The notes beneath the pieces were generated by a model, which was not told the DNA's origin, ran no database searches, and saw nothing but the letters and a program-made list of their open reading frames with translations. The position numbers and the translations under genes were made by a program. A stretch of DNA of 64,000 nt from Bradyrhizobium erythrophlei (lineage in GTDB: Bacteria > Pseudomonadota > Alphaproteobacteria > Rhizobiales > Xanthobacteraceae), in the NCBI RefSeq assembly GCF_900142985.1, contig NZ_LT670849.1, positions 3,286,001 through 3,350,000 on the forward strand, in the 5' to 3' direction. Numbering within the stretch: the stretch's first letter is position 1; each line of letters starts with the position of its first letter. This document shows, piece after piece, positions 16,108-24,262 of the stretch.

Positions 16108-17097
16108 GTGTCACAAAAAACGCGTACTAAGAGTACTTCGAAGACGTCCAAAAAAGCCGCCGCGGCCATTAGCCGGGGCGCAACCAAAGGCCGTGCCCCG
16201 GCGTCTTCAAAGGACCCTCGGAAATCTAGCAAGGCATCGGCTGCCAAATCCTCCAAAAACAAAAGAAGCTCAATGCCAAACAAGCCTGCGAAAACTGCCG
16301 CGAAAGCGACCGGTTCGAAGACCACTGCTTCGAAGGTCGCCGCCTCCAAGACTGCTGCCCACAAGCCTGCCGCGAAGGCCGTTGCACCCAAGGCCCCCGT
16401 CAACAAGGCGCCGGTCGCCGCTGCCAAGCCTGTCGTTGCTGCGAAACCCGCGGCGGCCGCTCCGCGCGTTGAAGAGAAGAAGCCGCTGACCCAGCGTCAG
16501 GGCTTCAAGACCCATGAATTCGTGGTTTATCCGGCCCACGGCGTCGGCCAGATCCTCGCGATCGAGGAACAGGAAATCGCCGGCGCGAAGCTTGAGCTGT
16601 TCGTGATCAATTTCATGAAGGACAAGATGACGCTGCGGGTGCCGACGGCGAAGGTCGCCAATGTCGGCATGCGCAAGCTGTCGGAGCCGGCGCTGGTGAA
16701 GAAGGCGCTGGAAACCCTCAAGGGCCGCGCCCGCGTCAAGCGGACCATGTGGTCGCGCCGCGCCCAGGAATACGAAGCGAAGATCAATTCGGGCGACATC
16801 GTCGCGATCGCGGAGGTCGTGCGCGATCTCTATCGCTCCGAATCGCAGCCCGAGCAGTCCTACAGCGAACGCCAGCTTTACGAAGCGGCGCTCGATCGGC
16901 TGTCGCGCGAGATCGCCGTGGTCCAGCACGTGACGGAGACCGAGGCGGTCAAGGAAATCGAAAGCCAGCTCGCCAAGAGCCCGCGCCGCGGCGCCAAGGC
17001 GGAAGCCGACGCTGAAGCGGACGGCGAGGCCGAAGCCGACGAGGCGGATGCCGATGTCGACGGCGACGATACCGCCGTTGCGGACGAAGCGGCGTAA
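16108..17097 (+). CDS. carD: CarD family transcriptional regulator with basic N-tail and acidic C-tail
   Basis: The conserved core (about 130-295) starts FKTHEFVVYPAHGVGQI, the RNA-polymerase-interacting domain of CarD/CdnL proteins, which bind the beta subunit and stabilise open complexes. Ahead of it is a 125-residue Lys/Ala/Pro-rich tail like histone H1; behind it is an Asp/Glu/Ala tail of about 40 residues. GTG at 16108 keeps the whole basic tail; an internal ATG at 16273 (MPNKPAKTAAK) is a shorter alternative. Neither has a strong ribosome site. Its terminator is split by the IS at 17135. Confidence 0.9.
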   Translation: MSQKTRTKSTSKTSKKAAAAISRGATKGRAPASSKDPRKSSKASAAKSSKNKRSSMPNKPAKTAAKATGSKTTASKVAASKTAAHKPAAKAVAPKAPVNKAPVAAAKPVVAAKPAAAAPRVEEKKPLTQRQGFKTHEFVVYPAHGVGQILAIEEQEIAGAKLELFVINFMKDKMTLRVPTAKVANVGMRKLSEPALVKKALETLKGRARVKRTMWSRRAQEYEAKINSGDIVAIAEVVRDLYRSESQPEQSYSERQLYEAALDRLSREIAVVQHVTETEAVKEIESQLAKSPRRGAKAEADAEADGEAEADEADADVDGDDTAVADEAA

Positions 17098-17150
17098 GCT
17101 GGTTCAAGCGATGACATAAAAAGCCCGACCGCAACAGGCTGTGTGGAAAC

Positions 17151-17185
17151 GAGAGGCTGCGGTGATCCGGGGCCTCTTTTTTAAT
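17151..17185 (+). terminator. Terminator-like hairpin at left end of IS copy 1
   Basis: GAGAGGC..GCCTCTTTTTTAATTTTT just inside the terminal repeat, oriented to stop rightward transcription entering from carD. Confidence 0.65.
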
Positions 17186-17193
17186 TTTTAGGG

Positions 17194-18606
17194 TCAGGCG
17201 AGCCTAATCTTGAGGCTTTGCGAGCCGATGAGATTGATGACCCGCATGATGTTGTAGACAAGAACGCTGAGGGCGGCTTCAGTCTTGACGTTGGTAAGGC
17301 CTCGGGTGAGGAACCTGCCGCCAGCCGTCATCCGCTTGATGGTTCCGAACGGGTGTTCAGCCGCGCATCGCCGCTGCCGCATGAGGTGTGGATCGGCTTC
17401 GACGCGGGCATTCATGCGTTGAAGCGCGTCCTCGTAAAGGTGTCTTTGAACGAAGCGGCGCTCGACGCGGGTGCATCTCGGCTTGAGCGCGCAACCCGAA
17501 CAATCGTCGGCGATATACAAGACGCTCTGCTTTCTGGTGAGGATTTGCTTGCGCACCAGTGTTCGGCCCGCCGGACAACGAAAACTGTCGGTTTGCGGCT
17601 CATAGATGAAGGCCGTGCGGTCGAAGAAGTCGCCTTGATTGTTGACGGCCCGGTTCGCTGGCACACAAGGCGTGATGCCATCGTTCTCGCAGGCTGCCGC
17701 GTCTGCTCCGTTCGAATAGCCAGCGTCCGCCACCACCGTGAGCGTATCGGCCGCCACCGCATCCTTCGTCGCCTTGGCCATCGGATGGAGCAGCCGGTTG
17801 TCGGTGGGTTCGGTTGTAACCTCATGGTGGACGATCAGCCCCGTCGCAGCATCGACCGCCGTCTGGACATTGTAGGAAGGAGGCTTGGAGCCTGCCCCTT
17901 TACCCATCGGCCGCGCATCGAGCTCACCTTCTACAAGACTAGTCCGATCTTCCGCCTTAAGTCGCGCCGCCAGAGCATCAAGGTCGGTGCGGCGTGCCCT
18001 GAGAGCCTGGAGAGCCGCAGCCGTTTGTTCCGCATCGCTATCGGCCCGCTCGCCCGCATCGATGCTGTCGAGGTTGGCAAGATAAGCCGCGATCTGTTGA
18101 TCGATCCGGCCGGCCTCTTCGGCGACCTTGCGTTCGCCCATAATCCGCTTGGCGCTCGCCACCGCCCGGAACTTCGAACCGTCGAGGGCCACCAGACGGG
18201 CCGCAAATAGTCCCTGCTCGCGGCAGAACAGCACGAAGGCCCGGCATGCCCCTACGATCCCGGCTGCATTGTCCCGCCGAAAGTCCGCAATTGTTTTGAA
18301 GTCGGGGGCAAGCCGCCCCAACAGCCACATCAGTTCGACATTGCGCCGGCACTCGCGTTCCAGCTTGCGGCTCGAACGAACCTCGTTGAGGTACCCGTAG
18401 ATATAGAGCTTCAGAAGATCGCGCGGGTCATAGCCGGGCCGCCCGGTCGCCGCCGGTGTCGCTCGAACCAAGCCGAGCCCGAACATATCGAGACCTTCAA
18501 CAAAGGCATCGATTACCCGCACCGCCGCATCAGCGGCAACGTAATCATCGATCCGTGCCGGCAAAAAACTCGCCTGGTTACGGTCCCCACCTCGAATGTA
18601 GCGCAT
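17194..18606 (-). CDS. IS1182-family DDE transposase, copy 1
   Basis: 470 residues. The N-terminal half contains LPARIDDYVAADAAVRVIDA and GRPGYDPRDLLKLYIYGYL, as in DUF772-containing transposases. The DDE core includes LVALDGSKF and VVADAGYSN; a Cys-rich stretch (CSGCALKPRC) precedes the final Glu region RRCAAEHPFGTIKR. This is the IS1182 arrangement. A terminator-like hairpin lies directly before the start codon with no visible ribosome site, which would keep expression low. A 330-residue open frame on the opposite strand is considered a shadow. Confidence 0.95.
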   Translation of the reverse strand: MRYIRGGDRNQASFLPARIDDYVAADAAVRVIDAFVEGLDMFGLGLVRATPAATGRPGYDPRDLLKLYIYGYLNEVRSSRKLERECRRNVELMWLLGRLAPDFKTIADFRRDNAAGIVGACRAFVLFCREQGLFAARLVALDGSKFRAVASAKRIMGERKVAEEAGRIDQQIAAYLANLDSIDAGERADSDAEQTAAALQALRARRTDLDALAARLKAEDRTSLVEGELDARPMGKGAGSKPPSYNVQTAVDAATGLIVHHEVTTEPTDNRLLHPMAKATKDAVAADTLTVVADAGYSNGADAAACENDGITPCVPANRAVNNQGDFFDRTAFIYEPQTDSFRCPAGRTLVRKQILTRKQSVLYIADDCSGCALKPRCTRVERRFVQRHLYEDALQRMNARVEADPHLMRQRRCAAEHPFGTIKRMTAGGRFLTRGLTNVKTEAALSVLVYNIMRVINLIGSQSLKIRLA

Positions 18607-18607
18607 G

Positions 18608-18640
18608 AAAAAGGCCGCATCATTAATGATGCGGCCTCTC
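18608..18640 (-). terminator. Terminator-like hairpin before transposase start, IS copy 1
   Basis: On the minus strand, GGCCGCATCATTAATGATGCGGCC is followed by TTTTT, 1 nt before the ATG. It should block outside transcription from reading into the transposase gene. Confidence 0.7.
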
Positions 18641-18757
18641 TATCTGATTTGCCCCAGTTCTCACACAGCCTGGCAAGGCCGGGTTTTTTGTTTTGAGGGA
18701 TCGAGCAAAGCAGTTTGTCGTTCGAGATCCCGGGTTCGCGGCTCAAGCGCGCCCTCA

Positions 18758-18797
18758 GATGCGCAATTGCGCATCAGAGATGACACCTTCGGTGTCA
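18758..18797. repeat. Palindrome pair after the M48 protease gene
   Basis: An 18-bp perfect palindrome GATGCGCAATTGCGCATC (18758-18775) and a TGACACC-TTC-GGTGTCA hairpin (18781-18797) overlapping the protease stop codon. Possibly a terminator; I recall similar words between genes in Bradyrhizobium. Confidence 0.5.
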
Positions 18798-20258
18798 ATC
18801 CACCACGATCTTGACGCGGTCGCGCGCCTTGATCTGGGCGTGAGCCTCGATTCCGTTGATGATGCGGAAGCGCTCTGTCGGACGGTCGACGCCGGCCATG
18901 CGATGCGACAGCGATTCAACCGTGTCGCCGGGCTGCACGTTGATCACCTTGATGCGTAGCGGCCGCGCCGACTGGATCTCGTCGAGCGTCAATCGGCGGA
19001 ACGAGTTCACGGTCTCCCGCGCATTGCGTTCGCTCTCCGTGGTCTTCTGCTTGGCGGCGAAGATGAAGCGGTAGACGTCGGTGCCGAAGCGCAGCGCATA
19101 GACCTTGAACTGCCACTGATCGCCGCTGGCAACCGCGGAGGCCGCAGGCAAGCCGTTGATGGTGACGTCTTCCGTGGACGACTTGTCGACGTTCTCCATC
19201 CAGCCGGAATTGAGATAGTCGCCGAGACTCTGCTCGGCCGGCACGCGCACGACGTCGAAGCGCATCGCCTGCGCCCCGCCTTCGCGCACGCCGATCACGG
19301 CTTGCGCCGTATTGTCGAGTGTAAAATTCTCCGGCGCCGTAAAGGTGAAACCCAGCTTGGGATGCAGGAACCTGCGCCCGCGCACAAAGCCTTCGCTCGG
19401 ATCTTCGCCATAGACGATGTTGTCGATCGCGGCCAGATAGCTGTCGCGGTCGCGTTCGCTGGAGTCAGGCGAAGAGTATTGCCGCGCGGTGTTCTGCGCA
19501 TTGGCGACGCGCTCGGGCGTTGCCGGATGCGAGGACAGGAAATCCTGGGCGCGCGGATCGACCGAGGATTTCCCCGCCTTCAGCTCGGCATTGCGCTCCA
19601 TCGCCGACAAGAACCGCGATGCGCCGTAGGGATCGAAATGCGCGCGCGCGGCAATGCCGACACCGATGCCGTCCGCTTCAAATTCCTGGGTGCGGGAGAA
19701 GCTTGCAAGCGTGAGCTTGTTCTTGGCGAGCGCCAGCGCCGTGATGTCGGGATCGTTGCCCATGTCGGCGAGGACGCGGGTGGCAACCGCGGCTTCGCGC
19801 ACCTTGTCCTCGCGAATGGTGGCGTGCTTGGCAATCACATGCGCCATCTCATGGCTCAGCACCGAGGACAATTCGGAGGTGTCGCAGGCAAGCGCAACGA
19901 GGCCCCTCGTCACATAAAGCTGGCCGGTCGGCAGCGCGAAGGCGTTCACCGCGCCGGAATTGAGGATGGTCACCTTGTAGACCTGGTCGGGGCGGTCCGA
20001 TGCCGCCACCAGCCGTTCGACGGTCTTGCTGATCAAACCCTCGAGCTTGGGGTCGTCATAGGCGCCGCCGTACGACGACAGGATGCGTTCGTGCTCTTTT
20101 TCGGCGGCGGGGCTTTGAACGAACGTGCTGCGGGTGGGCTTGGACGGCGGAGCCGACGCCACCGGGCCTGGGGTTTGAAAGCGCGTGAAGTCGCCACCGC
20201 AACCGGCAAGCAGCAGCGGCGCGCCCAACAGGATGGGCGCCGCCCAAAGCCGGCTCAT
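18795..20258 (-). CDS. M48 family lipoprotein metalloprotease with C-terminal LysM-like domain
   Basis: About 487 residues. LLLAGC puts a lipobox Cys at residue 20, so it is a lipoprotein. The zinc site SHEMAHVIAKHA (HExxH, around residue 136) and the later FEADGIGVG Glu are the M48 signature. The C-terminus (VINVQPGDTVESLSHRMAG to the end) looks like a LysM domain for peptidoglycan. It is similar in plan to BepA/LoiP proteases that act on outer membrane proteins. ATG at 20258 is preceded by AAGGCG. It lies 63 bp after the nuclease gene, probably one operon. Confidence 0.93.
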   Translation of the reverse strand: MSRLWAAPILLGAPLLLAGCGGDFTRFQTPGPVASAPPSKPTRSTFVQSPAAEKEHERILSSYGGAYDDPKLEGLISKTVERLVAASDRPDQVYKVTILNSGAVNAFALPTGQLYVTRGLVALACDTSELSSVLSHEMAHVIAKHATIREDKVREAAVATRVLADMGNDPDITALALAKNKLTLASFSRTQEFEADGIGVGIAARAHFDPYGASRFLSAMERNAELKAGKSSVDPRAQDFLSSHPATPERVANAQNTARQYSSPDSSERDRDSYLAAIDNIVYGEDPSEGFVRGRRFLHPKLGFTFTAPENFTLDNTAQAVIGVREGGAQAMRFDVVRVPAEQSLGDYLNSGWMENVDKSSTEDVTINGLPAASAVASGDQWQFKVYALRFGTDVYRFIFAAKQKTTESERNARETVNSFRRLTLDEIQSARPLRIKVINVQPGDTVESLSHRMAGVDRPTERFRIINGIEAHAQIKARDRVKIVVD

Positions 20259-20321
20259 TGTCGCCTTGCGATGTCCCACGCCATCCACCACGCCAGCCAC
20301 GTCCGAAAAACTCGCGACGAG

Positions 20322-21161
20322 CTATTTCTCGCCGATCAGCTCAATTTGTCCCGCCTGAAGCACTTCAATCCGCGGCCCGGTACGCGCTTCAACAAATCCT
20401 CGGATACGGATACGCTTATTTTCCAACGACTTAGGTACAAGGCCGGCTGCCGCCAAATTGGCGAGCGCCCGCCTTGGAATAATCACAGCAAAGTCCCGTG
20501 TCCAGTTCCGTCCAAAGTTCAGATAGGTGGTTGCCCCTGCTTGCCGAACGGACAGAACCTTGCCCTCGACCAGCGTATAACGCCCAATCCCAGACAAAAT
20601 ACCGCCCGGACTTTCAGTGTTTTTTATGGCCGTTGGGTCGGCCCAGATGCCTCTTTTTGTCTCGCGCGCCGTGGCCTCGGCGGCCAGAAGCGCGGCCGCG
20701 CACTCCCCGTCGTTCACTTCAGGCGAAACGAGCGCCTCGCCCTGCGTCAAAAGTTCCTGCTGTATCAGCACCTCGTCGGGCAACCGCCACGCGAAAACCG
20801 TCTGGCGGCCATAACGGTCGGGTGTGTCGTCGTCACTGTGCAGCCGAACGTGACGTCCCGCGAGCAGGACGGCGAGTACGCGTCCGCGCTCAGCGGCGGA
20901 CTTGCCGGGGAAGGCCGGCTCAATCCCGGCAAGACGTATCTCGCGCCCGTCTTCCAGGCGAAAGCTGCGGGCATCGATCACTTCGGTCACGCGCCCTTCG
21001 CCCTGCGGTTCGAATTCGCAAGGCGCCGCGGATGCGTGAGGCGTCGTCATAGCGACGGCCCCGATGCATGCGACGATCGTCAGTCGCCGAGGCCCGATTG
21101 ATAGGGTCGAGACCTGCGTCCAGCTCACATCGATATCCCATTCCACGCGACGGAAAGACAC
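20322..21161 (-). CDS. Thermonuclease (SNase-like) family protein
   Basis: About 279 residues with a hydrophobic N-terminal signal region (LTIVACIGAVAMTTPHASAA). The SNase fold motifs are IDARSFRLEDGREIRLAGIEP and DRYGRQTVFA, which carry the catalytic Arg positions of staphylococcal nuclease. The C-terminal 90 residues form a second beta-rich part (VEGKVLSVRQAGATTYLNFG). It probably acts in the periplasm. The GTG start at 21161 is uncertain; later in-frame starts are possible. Divergent from the solute-binding protein gene. Confidence 0.85.
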   Translation of the reverse strand: MSFRRVEWDIDVSWTQVSTLSIGPRRLTIVACIGAVAMTTPHASAAPCEFEPQGEGRVTEVIDARSFRLEDGREIRLAGIEPAFPGKSAAERGRVLAVLLAGRHVRLHSDDDTPDRYGRQTVFAWRLPDEVLIQQELLTQGEALVSPEVNDGECAAALLAAEATARETKRGIWADPTAIKNTESPGGILSGIGRYTLVEGKVLSVRQAGATTYLNFGRNWTRDFAVIIPRRALANLAAAGLVPKSLENKRIRIRGFVEARTGPRIEVLQAGQIELIGEK

Positions 21162-21251
21162 CCCTGGCGTCGCTTGCCGCTTCCCTATGCTTGCGGCATG
21201 ATCGCCATAATGGCAATTGCGGCGCTACCGCAAGGGAATAGGGAGGTTTTC

Positions 21252-22457
21252 ATGCGGCGGGTTGTCTCCGGCTTTCTTGCCGCGATGTGCGCTGTCGTTT
21301 CGACCGCAGCACTCGCGCAGGGCAAACCTCCGCTCAAGCTCGGCGGCATCCTCGATATGTCCGGCCTCTACGCCGACATCACCGGTCCCGGCGCGGAGAC
21401 TGCGGCGAAAATGGCAGCCGAGGATTTCGGCGGCGAAGTGCTCGGCCGCAGAATCGAGATTCTCGCAGCCGATCATCTTAACAAGGCCGACCTGTCCGCC
21501 AATATCGCCCGCGACATGCTGGACAATCAGGGCGTCGAGATGATCTACGACGTCGCGGCTTCCGCGACCGCGCTGGCGGCTTCGGAGATCGCCAGGGCGC
21601 GCAACAAGATCATCATGTTCAACGGACCCGGATCGATCCGCCTCTCCAACGAGGCCTGCGGTCCCTACACGGTCCACTACGTCTTCGACACTTATTCGCA
21701 GGCCAACGTCACCGGACTTGCCGCGGTCAAACAGGGCCTCGACAGCTGGTTCTTTATCACCGCCGACTACGCCTTCGGTCACGACCTCGAAAAGGACACG
21801 GCCAATGTCGTGCAAAAGGCCGGCGGCAAGGTGCTCGGCGATGTCCGCCATCCGCTGAACTCGTCGGATTTCTCGTCCTATCTGCTCCAGGCCCAGGCCT
21901 CCAAGGCCAAGGTGATCGGGCTTGCCAATGCCGGCGGTGACACCATCAACACGATCAAGCAGGCGGCCGAATTCGGCATCATGAAGGGCGGGCAGAAGAT
22001 CTCGCCATTGCTTGTCTTCATCACCGACATCGACAGTGTCGGGCTTGAGACCGCGCAGGGGCTCTTGCTGTCGGAAGCCTTCTACTGGGATCTCAACGAT
22101 GAAAGCCGCGCTTTCGCCAAGCGCTTCATGCAGCGGGTCGGGCGCGTGCCCGGCGCCGCGCAGGCCGGCGTCTACTCGTCGGTGACGCACTACCTGAAAG
22201 CCGTCAAGGCCGCCGGCACCACCGACGCCGCCGCCGTCATGAAGATCATGAAGGAGACCCCGATCAACGACATGTTCGCGAAAAACGGCCGGATTCGCGA
22301 GGACGGCCGCATGGTCCACGACATGTATCTGTTCGAGGTGAAGAAGCCGTCGGAATCGAAGGGCCGCTGGGATGACTACAGGCTGCTGGCGACCATTCCC
22401 GGCAATGAAGCGTTTCAACCGCTGTCGGAGTCACGCTGTCCGCTGGTAAAGAAGTGA
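21252..22457 (+). CDS. ABC transporter substrate-binding protein (branched-chain amino acid type)
   Basis: 401 residues. Signal peptide MRRVVSGFLAAMCAVVSTAALAQ, then PLKLGGILDMSGLYADITG, the start of type I periplasmic binding proteins of the LivK/UrtA group. ATG at 21252 follows GGGAGG. No permease or ATPase genes are adjacent, so it is an orphan that must share a distant transporter. The ligand cannot be told from sequence; its position beside acyl-CoA genes hints at an organic acid. Confidence 0.92.
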   Translation: MRRVVSGFLAAMCAVVSTAALAQGKPPLKLGGILDMSGLYADITGPGAETAAKMAAEDFGGEVLGRRIEILAADHLNKADLSANIARDMLDNQGVEMIYDVAASATALAASEIARARNKIIMFNGPGSIRLSNEACGPYTVHYVFDTYSQANVTGLAAVKQGLDSWFFITADYAFGHDLEKDTANVVQKAGGKVLGDVRHPLNSSDFSSYLLQAQASKAKVIGLANAGGDTINTIKQAAEFGIMKGGQKISPLLVFITDIDSVGLETAQGLLLSEAFYWDLNDESRAFAKRFMQRVGRVPGAAQAGVYSSVTHYLKAVKAAGTTDAAAVMKIMKETPINDMFAKNGRIREDGRMVHDMYLFEVKKPSESKGRWDDYRLLATIPGNEAFQPLSESRCPLVKK

Positions 22458-22466
22458 CGGCCTTTC

Positions 22467-22582
22467 GTCGTCCCCGCGAACGCGGGGACCCATACGCCGC
22501 GGCCTATCGTTTCGGACGCGGCGAGATAGCTTGGCAACAACTAGCGTCCGGGATTATGGGTCCCTGCGTTCGCAGGGACGAC
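22467..22582. repeat. Paired-hairpin repeat GTCGTCC..GGGACGAC, copy c
   Basis: Left hairpin GTCCCCGCGAACGCGGGGAC, then CCATAC; right TATGGGTCCC, then TGCGTTCGCAGGGACGAC. Lies between the binding protein and crotonase genes. Confidence 0.75.
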
Positions 22583-22611
22583 GCCAACCAATAGCAATAA
22601 GGCATCATCTC

Positions 22612-23406
22612 ATGAGCACCGAAACCGTCCTGCAAAACCTCGACCAAGGCCTGTTGACCATCACCATGAACCGGCCCGAGCGGCGCAATGCGCTCAACCC
22701 GGATATGACGCTGGGGCTGGTCGCGGCCGCCAAACGCGCGGCCGAAGATCCGGAAGTGCGCGCTGTGCTGCTGAAGGGCGCCGGCGGCACTTTCTGTGTC
22801 GGCGGCGACGTCAAGTCGATGGCGGACGGCAGCCGGGCGCCGATGTCCTTCGAGACCCGGATCGTCAATTTGAGGCGCGCGATGGAGGTCTCGCGAATCC
22901 TGCACGAGATGGCGAAGCCGGTGGTGGCGCAGCTCGACGGCGCGGCCGCCGGTGCGGGATTGTCGATCGCGTTATCCTGCGACTTTCGCGTGGCGTCTGC
23001 TTCCGTGAAGATCACGACCGCCTTCGCCAAGGTCGGTCTGTCCGGCGACTATGGCGGGACTTACTTTCTCACCCAGATGCTCGGCAGCGCCAAGGCGCGC
23101 GAGCTTTATCTGTTGTCGCCGGTATTGACCGCGCAGGAAGCGCTCGGGCTCGGCATGGTCACGCGTGTTGTTCCTGATACGGAGGTCGAGACCTCTGCGC
23201 GTGAACTCGCGATGTCGCTGGCGCAGGGACCGACCATCACGTACGGCTACATCAAGCGCAACATCAACAATGCCGAGCGCTTGTCGCTGGAAGCCTGCTT
23301 CGATGGCGAAGCCCTCCACCATTCGCGTTCGAACGAGACCGCCGATCACAAGGAAGCCGCCAAGGCCTTCGTCGAAAAACGCAAGCCCTCGTTCGGGAAT
23401 CACTGA
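22612..23406 (+). CDS. Enoyl-CoA hydratase/isomerase family protein
   Basis: 264 residues of the crotonase fold. The oxyanion-hole segments are FCVGGDVKSMAD and QLDGAAAGAGLSIALSCD. The catalytic loop reads VGLSGDYGGTYFL, where many hydratases have Glu, so an isomerase (PaaG-like) or altered activity is possible. ATG at 22612 is chosen because the upstream open frame runs through the repeat. It acts on CoA thioesters in beta-oxidation or aromatic degradation. It converges on a second crotonase gene. Confidence 0.92.
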   Translation: MSTETVLQNLDQGLLTITMNRPERRNALNPDMTLGLVAAAKRAAEDPEVRAVLLKGAGGTFCVGGDVKSMADGSRAPMSFETRIVNLRRAMEVSRILHEMAKPVVAQLDGAAAGAGLSIALSCDFRVASASVKITTAFAKVGLSGDYGGTYFLTQMLGSAKARELYLLSPVLTAQEALGLGMVTRVVPDTEVETSARELAMSLAQGPTITYGYIKRNINNAERLSLEACFDGEALHHSRSNETADHKEAAKAFVEKRKPSFGNH

Positions 23407-23424
23407 GGCCGGAGCTGCCGCAGG

Positions 23425-24228
23425 TCAGCGCCCCTTGAAGTTCGGCACGCGCCGCTCTTCGGTCGCCTTGACGCCTTCCTTGAAGTCTTCGGTGGCGCGA
23501 AGGCGGGTCTGCTCGGCGAGTTCATGGTGGGTGGCGGCGAGCACCCGGTCGGCAAGCCCCGCGCGCATCGTGGCGCGGGTCGACAGCAGGCCGAGCGGCG
23601 AGCACTCGGCGATCTCCTGCGCGAGCTTCATCGCGGCAGGACGCACCTGATCTTGCGGCACGCATTCGTTGGCAAGGCCCATCCGGTAGGCTTCCTCGCC
23701 CGTGACGCGGCGGGAAGTGTAGAAAATCAGCTCGGCGTTGTTCTTGCCGACCAGTTCGGGAAGCGTCGCCGTCAGTCCAAATCCCGGATGAAAACCGAGC
23801 CGGGTGAAATTGGCGGCAAAGCGCGCTTCGGGGCAGGTGACGCGGAAATCCGCCGACACCGCTAGTCCCAGCCCGCCGCCGATGGCGGCGCCATGAATGG
23901 CGGCCACGATCGGCTTCTGGGCGCGGAAAATGCGCACTGCCTGAATGTAGAGATGCGCGATCGGGCCGAGACCCGAGGCCGGATCGGTCTTGGCGCGCGC
24001 TTCCTGCTCCTGCCGTGCCGGGTCGTTGAAATTGGCGCCGGCGCAGAACGCCTTGCCTTGCGCGGCGAGCACCGAGGCGCGGATTTCGATATCGCGGTCG
24101 AACTCTTCCAGCGCATCCGCAATCTGGTTGATCAGCGAGATGTCGAAAAAATTCAGCGGCGGCCGCCGGATCTCGATCAAGCCAACGTGCCCGATCTTCT
24201 CGACGCCGATATCCTTATAGGTGGTCAT
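23425..24228 (-). CDS. Enoyl-CoA hydratase/isomerase family protein
   Basis: 267 residues. FCAGANFNDPA and HGAAIGGGLGLAVSADFR form the CoA-binding and oxyanion pockets; LGFHPGFGLTATLP stands in the active-site loop, lacking the standard second Glu. It is the last gene of a leftward operon after two acyl-CoA dehydrogenases (34 bp gap), so it probably handles the product of that dehydrogenase step. Confidence 0.93.
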   Translation of the reverse strand: MTTYKDIGVEKIGHVGLIEIRRPPLNFFDISLINQIADALEEFDRDIEIRASVLAAQGKAFCAGANFNDPARQEQEARAKTDPASGLGPIAHLYIQAVRIFRAQKPIVAAIHGAAIGGGLGLAVSADFRVTCPEARFAANFTRLGFHPGFGLTATLPELVGKNNAELIFYTSRRVTGEEAYRMGLANECVPQDQVRPAAMKLAQEIAECSPLGLLSTRATMRAGLADRVLAATHHELAEQTRLRATEDFKEGVKATEERRVPNFKGR

Positions 24229-24262
24229 TGGTCTTGTCTCCGGTTGGCGGGTGAGCCGCGCC

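Larger units (their letters stand above)
17135..18672 (-). mobile_element. IS1182-family insertion sequence, copy 1 (1538 bp)
   Basis: Ends are CAGGCTGTGTGGAAAC and, inverted, CAGGCTGTGTGAGAAC (14 of 16 identical). It is flanked by a GCAA duplication (17131-17134 and 18673-18676) and carries one transposase gene. Copy 2 at 37947-39484 has the same length and orientation; the one difference I noticed is C at 17567 versus G at 38379. Such similarity implies recent transposition. Confidence 0.95.
17118..18690 (+). terminator. carD terminator, interrupted in its loop by the IS element
   Basis: Left half AAAAAGCCCGACC-GCAA ends at 17134; right half GCAA-GGCCGGGTTTTTT starts at 18673. Removing the IS and one GCAA rebuilds a hairpin with a GCAA loop followed by six T. 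Confidence 0.85.

Noticed and set aside
16103..16112. CAGGCTGTGT at the carD start as an IS terminal repeat.
   Set aside because: The match to the IS end stops after 10 bp and there is no second end or target duplication.
17218..18210. A 330-residue open frame opposite each transposase gene (also 38030-39022).
   Set aside because: It mirrors the codon structure of the transposase on the other strand in GC-rich DNA; no domain or ribosome site.
19302..21101. A 599-residue open frame on the plus strand opposite the protease and nuclease genes.
   Set aside because: It lies antisense to two well-supported genes and its composition is that of a GC-rich shadow frame.
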